This document shows, piece after piece, positions 51,271-59,363 of a stretch of DNA of 64,000 nucleotides. Below the pieces are notes generated by a model, which saw nothing but the letters and a program-made list of their open reading frames with translations, was not told the origin of the DNA and did not search any database. Origin of the DNA: an uncultured Fretibacterium sp. Its GTDB lineage: Bacteria; Synergistota; Synergistia; Synergistales; Aminobacteriaceae. Where the stretch lies: the NCBI GenBank assembly GCA_947168585.1, contig CAMVMK010000001.1, positions 1-64,000 on the forward strand. Direction: 5' to 3'. Numbering within the stretch: position 1 is the stretch's first letter; each line of letters opens with the position of its first letter. The translations under genes were made by a program, and so were the position numbers.

Positions 51271-51327
51271 AATTAGGAGTGAGGGGTTAGGAGTTAGAAA
51301 TGATTTTCTTAGCTCCTCATTTTTTAA
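51271..51327. repeat. Heptamer-type repeat with facing arm between lysS and acyltransferase
   Basis: AATTAGGAGTGAGGGGTTAG plus GAGTTAG (to 51297), then inverted AGCTCCTCATTTTTTAAG (51310-51327). On the minus strand this gives the acyltransferase TGA stop (51317-51319). Confidence 0.7.
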
Positions 51328-52315
51328 GGCTTAACAATCTCCCGAAAAGTATTTTGAAAATTTTTCCGTTCCGGCATAATTCTGAAATTGTTATCGAAAA
51401 TATAAAAGCCGTTAAAAAATTAATCACGATATTTAATCCGGTGTTGGACGTAACGATGATTCCAAAAAAGAAATTCTGCAAAATATAAATTTCTACGGAT
51501 CTTTTTCCAATTAATGAAAATAAAGATACGATTTTATTTCCGCAAAATTTTTCAATTACCTTTGCAATTACAAAAGAACACGCTATGCCCCCGAACGGAA
51601 TAATCCATCGATAAGCACGGGAAATTAATTTAAGGACGATCCCGTTCGTGAAATTTTCAATGTAAGGAATAAATAACGGTGCTTCAATTCTCCGCCAAAA
51701 ACATACAAGCGTGAGCCATATTAAAACAAAAACGACAGTGAGACCGTTTAGAAATTTTTTATTGAACGAAAGAACATAAAAACCGGAAAAGAAAAAAATT
51801 GAATGCCACGCAGTTAAATGCAAACCCATAATTGGTACAAAAAACGCAAGAATATTGACGGCAGCTATAATAAATAGTACAAAAAATAATTCAGTTACCC
51901 CCCCCACGTTAAATTTTTTCTTGATAAAGCTAATTAAATACAGCAGGCAGCTGATTTCAAATAAAACAAAAAGAAACCATAAACCGTGCTCCGGGCTTAT
52001 TAACAGTTCTTTCATGCTTGAAAAAAAAACGCTCCAATTTTTATTAAAGAAAAACGGTATAATTCCCCACGCAAAAAACGGGATTATTAAATTAAAAAAT
52101 CTCTTACGGAGCCAATCGGAATTAATTTCTGTTTTGCTGTATGAAACTGCAAGGCCGCTGATAAACATAAAAAGCGACATATGAAAAGAATATATCAGCC
52201 TAAAAATTATATTTTCGTCCATTGTTTCCGGATTTGCATATTGAATAGCATGGCCTAAAACAACAAGAAACATTGCATAGCCTCGAGTAATGTCTATTAT
52301 TTTATTTCGTTCCAT
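51317..52315 (-). CDS. Acyltransferase family 3 membrane protein with an in-frame G8 tract
   Basis: 332 aa with about ten transmembrane segments. Opening NKIIDITRGYAMFLVVLGHAIQY has the conserved GH...; SFHMSLFMFISGLAVSYS and WFLFVLFEISCLLYL follow. Such proteins add acetyl or other acyl groups to surface polysaccharides or lipids (OafA/WecH type). A run of eight G (51898-51905 on the complementary strand) encodes NVGGV near residue 138. One G less yields TAA at once; one more yields TGA two codons later. Flanked by lysS and a metQ-like gene, with no partner. Confidence 0.88.
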   Translation of the reverse strand: MERNKIIDITRGYAMFLVVLGHAIQYANPETMDENIIFRLIYSFHMSLFMFISGLAVSYSKTEINSDWLRKRFFNLIIPFFAWGIIPFFFNKNWSVFFSSMKELLISPEHGLWFLFVLFEISCLLYLISFIKKKFNVGGVTELFFVLFIIAAVNILAFFVPIMGLHLTAWHSIFFFSGFYVLSFNKKFLNGLTVVFVLIWLTLVCFWRRIEAPLFIPYIENFTNGIVLKLISRAYRWIIPFGGIACSFVIAKVIEKFCGNKIVSLFSLIGKRSVEIYILQNFFFGIIVTSNTGLNIVINFLTAFIFSITISELCRNGKIFKILFGRLLSLKK

Positions 52316-52358
52316 TTTCTTCTCCTTAAAAATAAACTAAAAATAATAAAATAAAAAA

Positions 52359-52389
52359 CTCCGATATTTTTTTACCGGAGTCTTTTTAA
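52359..52389. terminator. Terminator downstream of the MetQ-like gene
   Basis: ACTCCG and CGGAGT pair around an A/T-rich loop, with flanking A and T runs. Confidence 0.75.
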
Positions 52390-52403
52390 TCTCTAAATCA
52401 AAA

Positions 52404-53243
52404 TTATTGCTGCTGATGTTTAATAACAAAAGGCGTTAATAATCCTTCGTCCCAGCCTACAGGTCTGAAAAATCCGCCGTAAAGCTGTGAGAGATGAGCT
52501 TTCATAGCTTCACTCTGATAAGCGTCAACAACTTTAATATAAACTGCAAGTTTAGCAGGGTCTTCAAGGTCTGCGGTGCGTGCGGCGATTAAATTCCAAT
52601 ATTCCTGCTCACGGGCACGGTCTGCAAAAACTGCATCGCTTGCTTTCAAACCGTAGTCAAGGGCGTAAGTATCATTAATAACTCCTGCAGTAATGTCCGG
52701 CAGTGCTGAAGGAATTGTGTTCGCGGCAAGTTCCTGAATCGTAATTTTTTTCGTGTATTCTGCTATATCGTCTTTAGTAGGATTAAAGCCCGCGCCTTCT
52801 TTAAGTCTGATAAGCCCTGAAGATGCTAAGACTTTTATAGCTCTTCCGCCGTTAGTCGGGTCGTTGGGAATTGCTATAACATCTCCGTCTTTAATATCGC
52901 TGAGAGATTTAATTTTCGTTGAGTAAAGATTTAACGGAACAACGAAAGTGTTAGCAATGTTCGTGATTTTATAATTCCGGCTTGTGATTTCGTCCTTAAG
53001 ATAAATTCTGTGCTGGAATCCGTTAAGGTCAATATCTCCGTCAGCAAGTGCTCTGTTCGGGGTTACGTAGTCAGTAAACTGAATGACTTCGAGATTAATT
53101 CCCTCTTTAGCTAACATTTCTTTGACGGGCTGCCACATTTCATCATAAACGCTGCCGGTAACTCCGAGCCTTACGGTAACGTCAGCTGAAGCAGAAAAAG
53201 CAAGTGCAAGAACTAAAACAAATGCAATTAAAAATTTCTTCAT
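52404..53243 (-). CDS. metQ: NlpA/MetQ-family substrate-binding protein (methionine uptake type)
   Basis: 279 aa. Signal peptide MKKFLIAFVLVLALAFSASA, then NlpA-type sequence: VRLGVTGSVYDEMWQPVKEMLAKEGI, LNGFQHRIYL, and IAIPNDPTNGGRAIKVLASSGLIRL. The last is the MetQ ligand segment. Unlike Gram-positive MetQ it has no lipobox Cys and should be free in the periplasm. No metN/metI in the window. It follows the aspartate-family biosynthesis cluster on the same strand, consistent with methionine. Segment order is normal, unlike the permuted SBP at 13 kb. Confidence 0.88.
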   Translation of the reverse strand: MKKFLIAFVLVLALAFSASADVTVRLGVTGSVYDEMWQPVKEMLAKEGINLEVIQFTDYVTPNRALADGDIDLNGFQHRIYLKDEITSRNYKITNIANTFVVPLNLYSTKIKSLSDIKDGDVIAIPNDPTNGGRAIKVLASSGLIRLKEGAGFNPTKDDIAEYTKKITIQELAANTIPSALPDITAGVINDTYALDYGLKASDAVFADRAREQEYWNLIAARTADLEDPAKLAVYIKVVDAYQSEAMKAHLSQLYGGFFRPVGWDEGLLTPFVIKHQQQ

Positions 53244-53310
53244 TAAATAAAACTCCTTTCAAAATTTTATTTTTGAGTAATGAATTATAACATACTTAGC
53301 AAGTATTCTT

Positions 53311-54633
53311 TTATTTATCGCCAGCGTCAACAAAAATATGATAAATAGATCTTATTGCGCGTTCAAAATCTTCGTTCAAAACTCCCACGATTATATTTAA
53401 TTCAGAAGCTCCCTGATCTATCATTCGGATATTAATTCTTGCGTCGGCTAAGGCTTTGAAAATTTTTGAGGCTGTTCCGGCCTGCGACTTCATGCCCCTC
53501 CCTACAACAGCAATTAAAGAAATTCCCGACTCGACTTCAAGCGACTCCGGCTGAACTAATTTTGAAATACGGCTTAAAATTTCCTGCTCGTTTTCAATAA
53601 ATTTGCTCTCATGAACTATTACCGTCATAGTGTCAATGCCGCTCAATAAATGCTCAAGAGTGATATTTTTTTCCTCGAAACATTGAACGACTTTCCTGTA
53701 AAAATCCGGCTGTGAGTGCATTAAATCTTTTGCAATTATTATCGAACAGAAATTCCTGCGTCCTGATATTCCCGTTATCGTATATTTTGAACGCCTCGCA
53801 GTATTCTCGACTATCCAAGTGCCGGGGTCTTCGGGGTTGTTAGTGTTGCGGATATTAATCGGTATTCCGACTTTTTTCACCGGGAAAATTGCATCTTCGT
53901 GCATTACGCTCGCTCCCATGTAGGAAAGTTCACGGAGTTCTTTATAAGTTATATTTTTAATGACAGTAGGACTTGAAACAATATGAGGGTCAGCCATTAA
54001 AAGCCCTGAAACGTCCGTCCAGTTTTCGTAAACTACAGCACGGCAGGCCGCCGCAACTATTGAGCCGGTTATGTCTGAGCCTCCGCGCGAAAAAGTTTTG
54101 ATTTTATCGTCAAAACTTCTTCCGTAAAATCCCGGAATTACTGCGTGTTCATGATTAGAAAGCTCGTTCGATAAAATTTCATTTGTTTTAGAAGCGTCAA
54201 AATTTCCGGCCTCGTCAAAAAAAATTACGTCAGCAGCGTCAATGAAATCATAGCCGAGATAATTCGACATTATTAACCCGTTCAAAAATTCGCCTCTCGA
54301 AGCCGTGTAATCTTTTTCGGGAGAATGAAGCAGATTATTTTCAATTTCATCAAAAGCATCTTTTAACGAAAAATTTAAGCCTAATCCTTGAATTATCTCG
54401 TTATATCTGTCCTTGACGGCCAAGAAAGGCTCATAAAAATTTTTCCCCGATGACGCTAACTCGTAACATTCGTATAATAAATCTGTAACTTTTATATCAG
54501 CGTCAAATCTTTTTCCCGGTGCTGAAGGAACAACATAAACTCTTGACTCATCAGAGCGGACTATCTCAGCAACTTTTTGAAACTGTTTAGCGTCGGCTAA
54601 GGAACTTCCGCCGAATTTTACAACTTTTACCAT
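53311..54633 (-). CDS. lysC: Aspartate kinase
   Basis: 440 aa. VKVVKFGGSSLADAKQF is the kinase signature, with FSRGGSDITGSIVAAA and YENWTDVSGLLMADPHIV in the catalytic core. C-terminal tandem ACT domains (about 315-435) include GRGMKSQAGTASKIFKALADARINIRMIDQGASE, so feedback control is likely. First step toward Lys, Thr and Met. Start overlaps the end of hom by 7 bp. Confidence 0.95.
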   Translation of the reverse strand: MVKVVKFGGSSLADAKQFQKVAEIVRSDESRVYVVPSAPGKRFDADIKVTDLLYECYELASSGKNFYEPFLAVKDRYNEIIQGLGLNFSLKDAFDEIENNLLHSPEKDYTASRGEFLNGLIMSNYLGYDFIDAADVIFFDEAGNFDASKTNEILSNELSNHEHAVIPGFYGRSFDDKIKTFSRGGSDITGSIVAAACRAVVYENWTDVSGLLMADPHIVSSPTVIKNITYKELRELSYMGASVMHEDAIFPVKKVGIPINIRNTNNPEDPGTWIVENTARRSKYTITGISGRRNFCSIIIAKDLMHSQPDFYRKVVQCFEEKNITLEHLLSGIDTMTVIVHESKFIENEQEILSRISKLVQPESLEVESGISLIAVVGRGMKSQAGTASKIFKALADARINIRMIDQGASELNIIVGVLNEDFERAIRSIYHIFVDAGDK

Positions 54634-55652
54634 GATAATGTTCTGAATTTCTGCTCGGGATTTTTCTCCGGTGCTCTGTTGATAGTGCCGGGCTCTAAGT
54701 CGGCGAAACCGTTATCAATATTTTTGCCGATATTTTTTATACATTCAATAACGTCAGAAACTACTGCGCTTGCTGTAGGAAGTTTTCCTGCTCCGCGTCC
54801 GTAAAATAATAAATCATTGACCATATTTCCTTTAAGCATTACGCCGTTGAAAACTCCGTTGACGTTATAAAGGGCGTTATCTTTCGGGACTAAATGAGGA
54901 GCAACGAGAACAGTATCAGCCCCCGCATCGTAAACTCCGAGCAGTTTTATTGACATTCCGTAAGCGTCAGCATTTACAAAATCTTCAGCTGTAACGTTCG
55001 TAATGCCCTCGCAGTCGACCTGCTCATAAGAAATTTTTTTGCCGGAAATTAAAGACGCTAAAATTGCAATTTTTCTTGCTGTGTCGTGGCCTTCAACGTC
55101 AGCCGCAGGATTTCGTTCGGCGTAACCTTTTTCTTGAGCTTCTTTTAAGGCCGAGTCAAAGTCTTTGCCGTCTTTCATGTTCGTCAAAATATAATTGCAC
55201 GTTCCGTTCAAAATTCCCGCGATTTTTGAAATTTTTTCATGACCGCAGGCCTCGCGTATAGTCCTGATTAACGGAATACCGCCGCCGACACTTGCCTCAA
55301 ATAAATAGCTGCAGTGATGGCTTCGTGCTATTGCGCTTAATTCAACGCCGTGAGCGTCAACTAATTCTTTATTTGAAGAACATACGGAAATTCCGCGCTC
55401 TAAAGCTAAATGAGTGTAAGTGTAAGCAGGTTCTTTGCCGCCCATAGTCTCGCAGACGACTTTAATATCAGGATCGTTGATGATTGTCTCGATGTCTTTA
55501 ACTGCTCCGGGAATGTCGCGGATGTCCAAAATATATTTAACGTGAAGAGTTTCGCCGCCTAAAATTTTTTGAATTTCAGCCTGATTTTTTTCGACAACTT
55601 CAGCGACTCCGCTCCCGATTGTCCCGAAACCTAAAATAGCAATATTTATCAT
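54627..55652 (-). CDS. hom: Homoserine dehydrogenase
   Basis: 341 aa. NAD(P)-binding INIAILGFGTIGSGVAEVV, then the catalytic region FEASVGGGIPLIRTIREAC and KISKIAGILNGTCNYILTNM, with ADVEGHDTARKIAILASL. It lacks the C-terminal ACT domain found in the about 430-aa form, so regulation may lie on LysC. Begins 1 bp after asd ends. Confidence 0.95.
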   Translation of the reverse strand: MINIAILGFGTIGSGVAEVVEKNQAEIQKILGGETLHVKYILDIRDIPGAVKDIETIINDPDIKVVCETMGGKEPAYTYTHLALERGISVCSSNKELVDAHGVELSAIARSHHCSYLFEASVGGGIPLIRTIREACGHEKISKIAGILNGTCNYILTNMKDGKDFDSALKEAQEKGYAERNPAADVEGHDTARKIAILASLISGKKISYEQVDCEGITNVTAEDFVNADAYGMSIKLLGVYDAGADTVLVAPHLVPKDNALYNVNGVFNGVMLKGNMVNDLLFYGRGAGKLPTASAVVSDVIECIKNIGKNIDNGFADLEPGTINRAPEKNPEQKFRTLSW

Positions 55653-55653
55653 T

Positions 55654-56742
55654 TTATTTCGCCTCGATATATTTTTGATGGACTAAAAGCTCTGCGCACT
55701 CAACCGCACCGCCTGCCGCCCCCCGTAAAGTGTTATGAGAAAGTCCGATAAATTTCCAATCATAAATATTATCCGGACGAAGTCTGCCGATTGTTACGCC
55801 CATTCCGCCGCCGAAATTAACATCTAAGGCGACTTGAGGTCTGTTGTCTTCCTCGAAATATTTTATAAACTGTTCCGGTGCTGTTGGAAGCCCTGCCTCT
55901 TGAGGGATACCCTTGAAAGAGTTTAATTTTTCGATTAAAACTTCTTTGCTTTCGGGGGCTTTTCTGAATTTCACGAATGCTGCTGCAGTATGACCGTAAA
56001 GAACAGGAATTCTTACGCATTGAGCAGATATTACGGGCTCTTTTGCGGGGACGATTTCATTTCCTTCGATTTTACCGAAAATTCTAAGCGGTTCTTTTTC
56101 GCTTTTTTCTTCTTCGCCGCCGATATAAGGGATTACATTTCCGACCATTTCAGGCCAAGTCTTGAAATTTTTTCCTGCTCCGGAGATTGCCTGATAAGTC
56201 GTAACGATAGCTTCATAAGGTTCAAACTCGCGCCAAGCGGCTAAGGCCGGAGCGTAACTTTGAATAGAACAGTTAGGTTTTACAGCTATAAATCCGCGTT
56301 TAGTTCCTAATCTTTTTCTCTGAGCGTTAATAATTTCGGCGTGTTCGGGATTAATTTCAGGAATTATCATCGGGACATCAGGAGTCCAACGGTGGGCACT
56401 GTTATTTGAGACTACGGGAGTTTCTGTTTTAGCGTAGGCTTCTTCGATTGCTTTGATTTCGTCTTTGGTCATGTTTACGGCACTGAAAACAAAATCAACC
56501 TCATCGGCTATGCTTTTAACGTCCGTAACGTCATGAAGTTTCATATCTTTGACGTTATCGGGGATTTTTTCGTCTAAAAGCCAACGGCCTTCAACTGCTT
56601 CAGCGTAAGTTTTGCCCTTGCTGTTCGGTGAAGCTGCAATGACTTTTATATTAAACCATTCGTGATTGTGAAGTATCTGAATAAAACGCTGTCCGACCAT
56701 TCCGGTAGCACCCAAAATGCCGACGTTTAATTTTTTTTGCAA
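55654..56742 (-). CDS. asd: Aspartate-semialdehyde dehydrogenase, archaeal/fungal type
   Basis: 362 aa. GILGATGMVGQRFIQIL binds NADPH; the active-site Cys lies in KPNCSIQSYAPAL, and the later His in RIPVLYGHTAAAFVKF. The sequence pattern belongs to the archaeal/fungal subgroup rather than the enterobacterial one. Start is TTG 56742 behind AAGGAGTG. First gene of an asd-hom-lysC run supplying homoserine. Confidence 0.94.
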   Translation of the reverse strand: MQKKLNVGILGATGMVGQRFIQILHNHEWFNIKVIAASPNSKGKTYAEAVEGRWLLDEKIPDNVKDMKLHDVTDVKSIADEVDFVFSAVNMTKDEIKAIEEAYAKTETPVVSNNSAHRWTPDVPMIIPEINPEHAEIINAQRKRLGTKRGFIAVKPNCSIQSYAPALAAWREFEPYEAIVTTYQAISGAGKNFKTWPEMVGNVIPYIGGEEEKSEKEPLRIFGKIEGNEIVPAKEPVISAQCVRIPVLYGHTAAAFVKFRKAPESKEVLIEKLNSFKGIPQEAGLPTAPEQFIKYFEEDNRPQVALDVNFGGGMGVTIGRLRPDNIYDWKFIGLSHNTLRGAAGGAVECAELLVHQKYIEAK

Positions 56743-56788
56743 GATTATTCACTCCTTGAAAAATTTTCTGAAAAGTATAACACGAATA

Positions 56789-56896
56789 TAATTAGGAGTG
56801 AGGGGTTAGGGGTGAGGGATTTTTCACGCGCTCAGTTGTGTTGTGAAAAAATAAAATTTGAGCACGCGCAAAGGTTTTAAGGTTAGGAGTTAATTC
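56789..56896. repeat. Heptamer-type repeat with CACGCGC module upstream of asd
   Basis: AATTAGGAGTGAGGGGTTAG continuing GGGTGAGGGA, then a module with two CACGCGC copies about 35 bp apart (56824 and 56863), then GGTTAGGAGTTAATTC. It closely matches 12916-13000. The right end encodes the last lgt codons (N-S-stop on the minus strand). Confidence 0.8.
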
Positions 56897-57659
56897 TTTT
56901 TAAGCCGTAAACAAGCCACAAAATTTCAAACGGCAATGCACACGCTAAAACTAAATAAATCCATTCGTTTGAAACTCTCCACACAAGAGTGTGTGATGAG
57001 CGCGTAAAATCTATAAATAATCTCATCAGCGAATAAAAAATTAAACTCAGCGGCGCAATTATCGAATGAGATTTTGAAAGATCATAGCGTCTGCTTAAAA
57101 ATTTTTCGATTGAAAGCAAAATTAAAACCGCAATAAAAGCATAAACCGAATAATAAATCTGCACGGGGTGTCTGTTTAATCCGGCCTTGTCAAAAGGAAA
57201 ATGAACGTGAATAAAAAATTTTGTCGGAAGTCCTACGCAGCACCCGTTAAGAAAACAGCCCCAGCGGCCTAAAGCTATAGAAAACATCGCAGGAATTGCA
57301 GCAGCCTCGCATAATTGTAAAAAAGAAATTTTCTTTCTATACAAAAACGACAAAATTAACGCCGATATAAAAGCTCCTAAAATTGCTCCGGTTTCATAAA
57401 GGTTTCCACGATTTAAGTCAAGAAATAATGAAGGCTGATTGAAATATTCGCGCCAATTTTTTATATATTCCGGCGACCGCGCTCCTAAAATCATAAATAA
57501 AAAAGACACGCTCATGACTTTTCTTGCAATGTCTTCGTCAATATTATATTTTTCGAGCCTGTGAATTACCCAAATTATTGCGAGCGACAAAGCTGTAAAC
57601 CATACTACGCTGTAAGTATCAACTCTGAAGCCCGCAATTTCAAATAATGTAGGGTGCAT
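56883..57659 (-). CDS. lgt: Prolipoprotein diacylglyceryl transferase
   Basis: 258 aa with about seven transmembrane helices. The Lgt signature is at GRWGCFLNGCCVGLPT, with RHPVQIYYSVYAF following. It transfers diacylglycerol from phosphatidylglycerol to the lipobox Cys of prolipoproteins. The N-terminus MHPTLFEIAGFRVDTYSVVWF is typical. ATG lies 6 bp after the DJ-1-like gene stop without its own clear RBS, so coupling is likely. Its stop codon lies in a heptamer repeat. Confidence 0.94.
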   Translation of the reverse strand: MHPTLFEIAGFRVDTYSVVWFTALSLAIIWVIHRLEKYNIDEDIARKVMSVSFLFMILGARSPEYIKNWREYFNQPSLFLDLNRGNLYETGAILGAFISALILSFLYRKKISFLQLCEAAAIPAMFSIALGRWGCFLNGCCVGLPTKFFIHVHFPFDKAGLNRHPVQIYYSVYAFIAVLILLSIEKFLSRRYDLSKSHSIIAPLSLIFYSLMRLFIDFTRSSHTLVWRVSNEWIYLVLACALPFEILWLVYGLKRINS

Positions 57660-57665
57660 GAAAAA

Positions 57666-58220
57666 TTATTTTTTATAGACTAACGGGATTAAAAAGCCTT
57701 CAGCAACCTCATCGGCCATTGACTTGCCTTCAAGAATTTCAAGAAGTTTCAATGCGAAAAACGGAGTTACCGCAGGGCCTTTAGCTGTCGTGATGTTTCC
57801 GTCAGTTTCGACAATGTTCTGACCGATTTTCGCGCCGCCTAAATGAACTTCAAGACCGGGGTAGCAGACTGCAGTTTTTCCGGCCAAAATTCCGGCTTTG
57901 CCCAAAGCAGCAGGAGCAGCGCAGATAGCCGCTATTAATTTATTTTCCGTGTGATATTTCTTGATGAGTTCTTGAAGACCCTCGTGATTTTTAATTTCGA
58001 GAGTTCCGCCGGGAAGTACGAGCATATCAAAATTTTCGTCTTTAACAGCGTCAAACATTGCATCAGCTTTTACAGAAATTTTATTTTTGCTGACGACTTC
58101 AAGCGAATTAATCAATGATACCGTCGTAACTACAACTCCACCGCGTCTTAAAATATCAACGGTTGTTAATGCTTCAGTTTCTTCAAAGCCTGTTGTTAAA
58201 AATACCGCAACTGTTTTCAT
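57666..58220 (-). CDS. DJ-1/PfpI family protein
   Basis: 184 aa. TVAVFLTTGFEETEALTTVDIL (with the conserved Glu), DMLVLPGGTLEIKNHEG and IAAICAAPAALGKAGIL (nucleophile Cys in the AICAAP elbow) fit the ThiJ/DJ-1/YajL group. Possible roles are deglycase, chaperone or stress protein. The ATG at 58220 has AAAGGAG upstream. A longer frame to 58358 overlaps a separate small gene and lacks a ribosome-binding site. Confidence 0.9.
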   Translation of the reverse strand: MKTVAVFLTTGFEETEALTTVDILRRGGVVVTTVSLINSLEVVSKNKISVKADAMFDAVKDENFDMLVLPGGTLEIKNHEGLQELIKKYHTENKLIAAICAAPAALGKAGILAGKTAVCYPGLEVHLGGAKIGQNIVETDGNITTAKGPAVTPFFALKLLEILEGKSMADEVAEGFLIPLVYKK

Positions 58221-58294
58221 GATTGTTAATTCTCCTTTGAAAAATTTTTGTGATAAAATATAAATTAATAAAGGGGAAGCGATGATTAAGCCTT

Positions 58295-58447
58295 TTAGGC
58301 CACCAGATTTATTCGGCTGAACCAATCTATTAATAATAAAATGGTTTTCACCAACCAAAATAAAGCAGCAGCGAGTTTATCGATCCATGGCAGGATACTT
58401 CGCCGCTGTTTTCTTTTAGTGGCTCGTTTGTCTTTTTTATCAGACAT
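58295..58447 (-). CDS. 50-residue membrane micro-protein, function unknown
   Basis: Basic N-terminus (SDKKDKRATKRKQRRS, residues 2-17) followed by one amphipathic-to-hydrophobic segment WIDKLAAALFWLVKTILLLIDWF. Start ATG has GAGGTG 8 bp upstream. A hairpin leader (58468-58503) and TATAAT (58532-58537, minus strand) precede it. Part of its gene is echoed by a decayed copy at 58571-58629. No known family; the profile fits small membrane toxins or regulators, which remains speculative. Confidence 0.5.
   Translation of the reverse strand: MSDKKDKRATKRKQRRSILPWIDKLAAALFWLVKTILLLIDWFSRINLVA
58362..58418 (-). repeat. Imperfect direct repeat, copy 1 (within micro-ORF)
   Basis: On the plus strand it runs from AAAGCAGCAGCGAG to CGCCGCTGTTTTCTTTTA; partner at 58571-58629. 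Its ends, CAGCGGCGA and TCGCTGCTG (minus strand), can pair, forming a hairpin inside the coding sequence. Confidence 0.55.
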
Positions 58448-58467
58448 CGCGTTTTCACCTCAGTTCA

Positions 58468-58503
58468 ACAGGGCGGCTCTCCATTATGAATGACGAACCC
58501 TGT
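58468..58503 (-). ncRNA. Leader hairpin upstream of the 50-residue ORF
   Basis: ACAGGG (58468-58473) and CCCTGT (58498-58503) close a stem that encloses a short CATT/AATG inner stem. It lies 20 bp upstream of the ORF start, downstream of a TATAAT (58532-58537, minus). Could regulate translation of the micro-protein. Confidence 0.35.
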
Positions 58504-58570
58504 ACCTCGTCTGGAGCTTCCTCTGAAAGTTATTATAGCATTATGATAAAATATCTTTTGCATAAGACAG

Positions 58571-58629
58571 TAAGCAGCAGCGAGCAAATGACTTAACCCG
58601 CCAAGGTAATCACGTCGCTGTTTCTTCTA
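58571..58629 (-). repeat. Imperfect direct repeat, copy 2 (decayed micro-ORF remnant)
   Basis: Minus-strand reading gives K-Q-R-R-D-Y-L-G-G-L-S-H-L-L-A-A-A, comparable to K-Q-R-R-S-I-L-P-W-I-D-K-L-A-A-A of the intact ORF, but a TAG lies just upstream and no start codon is seen. It also keeps the CAGCGA/TCGCTG pairing. Confidence 0.5.
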
Positions 58630-58635
58630 TAATTT

Positions 58636-59208
58636 TTACGAGACAAATTTATTATCTTCAATAAAAAATCTCCATAAAAAATTTTTAGCTTCGTCAGCGT
58701 AATCGACATTAATTCGAGGAGAAGTTTTGATTTTAAGATTTTTAATTTCATTATCGAGAATATAAATTTTTTCGCCGCATAAATCTTCGCCGTAATCGTC
58801 TTTATTTATCCCTAAAGCTGCACATAATTTTCCGGGCCCGCTGCATAAATTTTTAATTTTGTCTGTCTTTCTTCGGGCTTTCATTAAGTCAATACCGTCA
58901 AGAGGTTCAAGAGCGCGAATTAAAACAGCGTCCGGAATATTTTTCAAGCTGCATGTAACGTTAAAACAGAAATACATTCCGTAAATCATATAAATATAAG
59001 CATAACCGCCCTCACGGAATTGAATTTCTGTCCTCTCCGTACGCCTATTATTGTAACTGTGAGAGGCTTTGTCTTCCGAGCCGCCGCGATAGGCTTCAGC
59101 TTCAACTATAATTCCTGAAGTTTTGCCCTTAACTAAAATTTTTCCGATTAAATCTTCAGCAACTGAAACAGAATCTCTTAAATAAAAATCACGTTTTAAT
59201 TTTTTCAT
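58636..59208 (-). CDS. 3-methyladenine DNA glycosylase (AAG/MPG family)
   Basis: 190 aa. SVAEDLIGKILV, IVEAEAYRGGSEDKASHSYNNRRTERTE (catalytic Glu and damage-pocket residues), YAYIYMIYGMYFCFNVTC and LCSGPGKLCAALGI are the AAG family blocks. It excises alkylated or deaminated purines for base-excision repair. The upstream region lacks a clear RBS. Stand-alone gene. Confidence 0.93.
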   Translation of the reverse strand: MKKLKRDFYLRDSVSVAEDLIGKILVKGKTSGIIVEAEAYRGGSEDKASHSYNNRRTERTEIQFREGGYAYIYMIYGMYFCFNVTCSLKNIPDAVLIRALEPLDGIDLMKARRKTDKIKNLCSGPGKLCAALGINKDDYGEDLCGEKIYILDNEIKNLKIKTSPRINVDYADEAKNFLWRFFIEDNKFVS

Positions 59209-59288
59209 ACGGAAAGTTTAACAGATAAGATTTAATTAATTAACTTAAAAAACGTAATTAAAAATTTTTCATGAGAAAATTGTAATGC

Positions 59289-59344
59289 TTGACATAACAA
59301 AAAAGTGAGATACAATTTTCAGTATTGTAATAAAAATTATTACA
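59289..59344 (+). promoter_or_regulatory. Promoter with 19-bp palindromic operator for the MBL-like gene
   Basis: TTGACA (59289-59294), 16 bp, TACAAT (59311-59316), then the palindrome TGTAATAAAAATTATTACA (59326-59344) at the expected transcription start. The same layout recurs at 60720-60781, strongly suggesting one shared repressor, most likely the Rrf2 protein encoded between them. Confidence 0.8.
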
Positions 59345-59363
59345 GAAAGGGAAAAAATTCAAA

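Noticed and set aside
52316-56882. Lysine, SAM or T-box riboswitch near lysC, asd or metQ
   Set aside because: Upstream gaps are short (about 70-140 bp), AT-rich or filled by heptamer repeats, with no recognisable riboswitch core.
58221-58358. 46-codon N-terminal extension of the DJ-1-like protein
   Set aside because: No ribosome-binding site at its start, overlaps a better-supported small ORF, and DJ-1 family members begin at the inner ATG.
58460-58530. tRNA-like sequence (GGTTC-type loop next to a GC-rich stem)
   Set aside because: No acceptor stem, anticodon arm or CCA-compatible cloverleaf could be built; treated as a leader hairpin.
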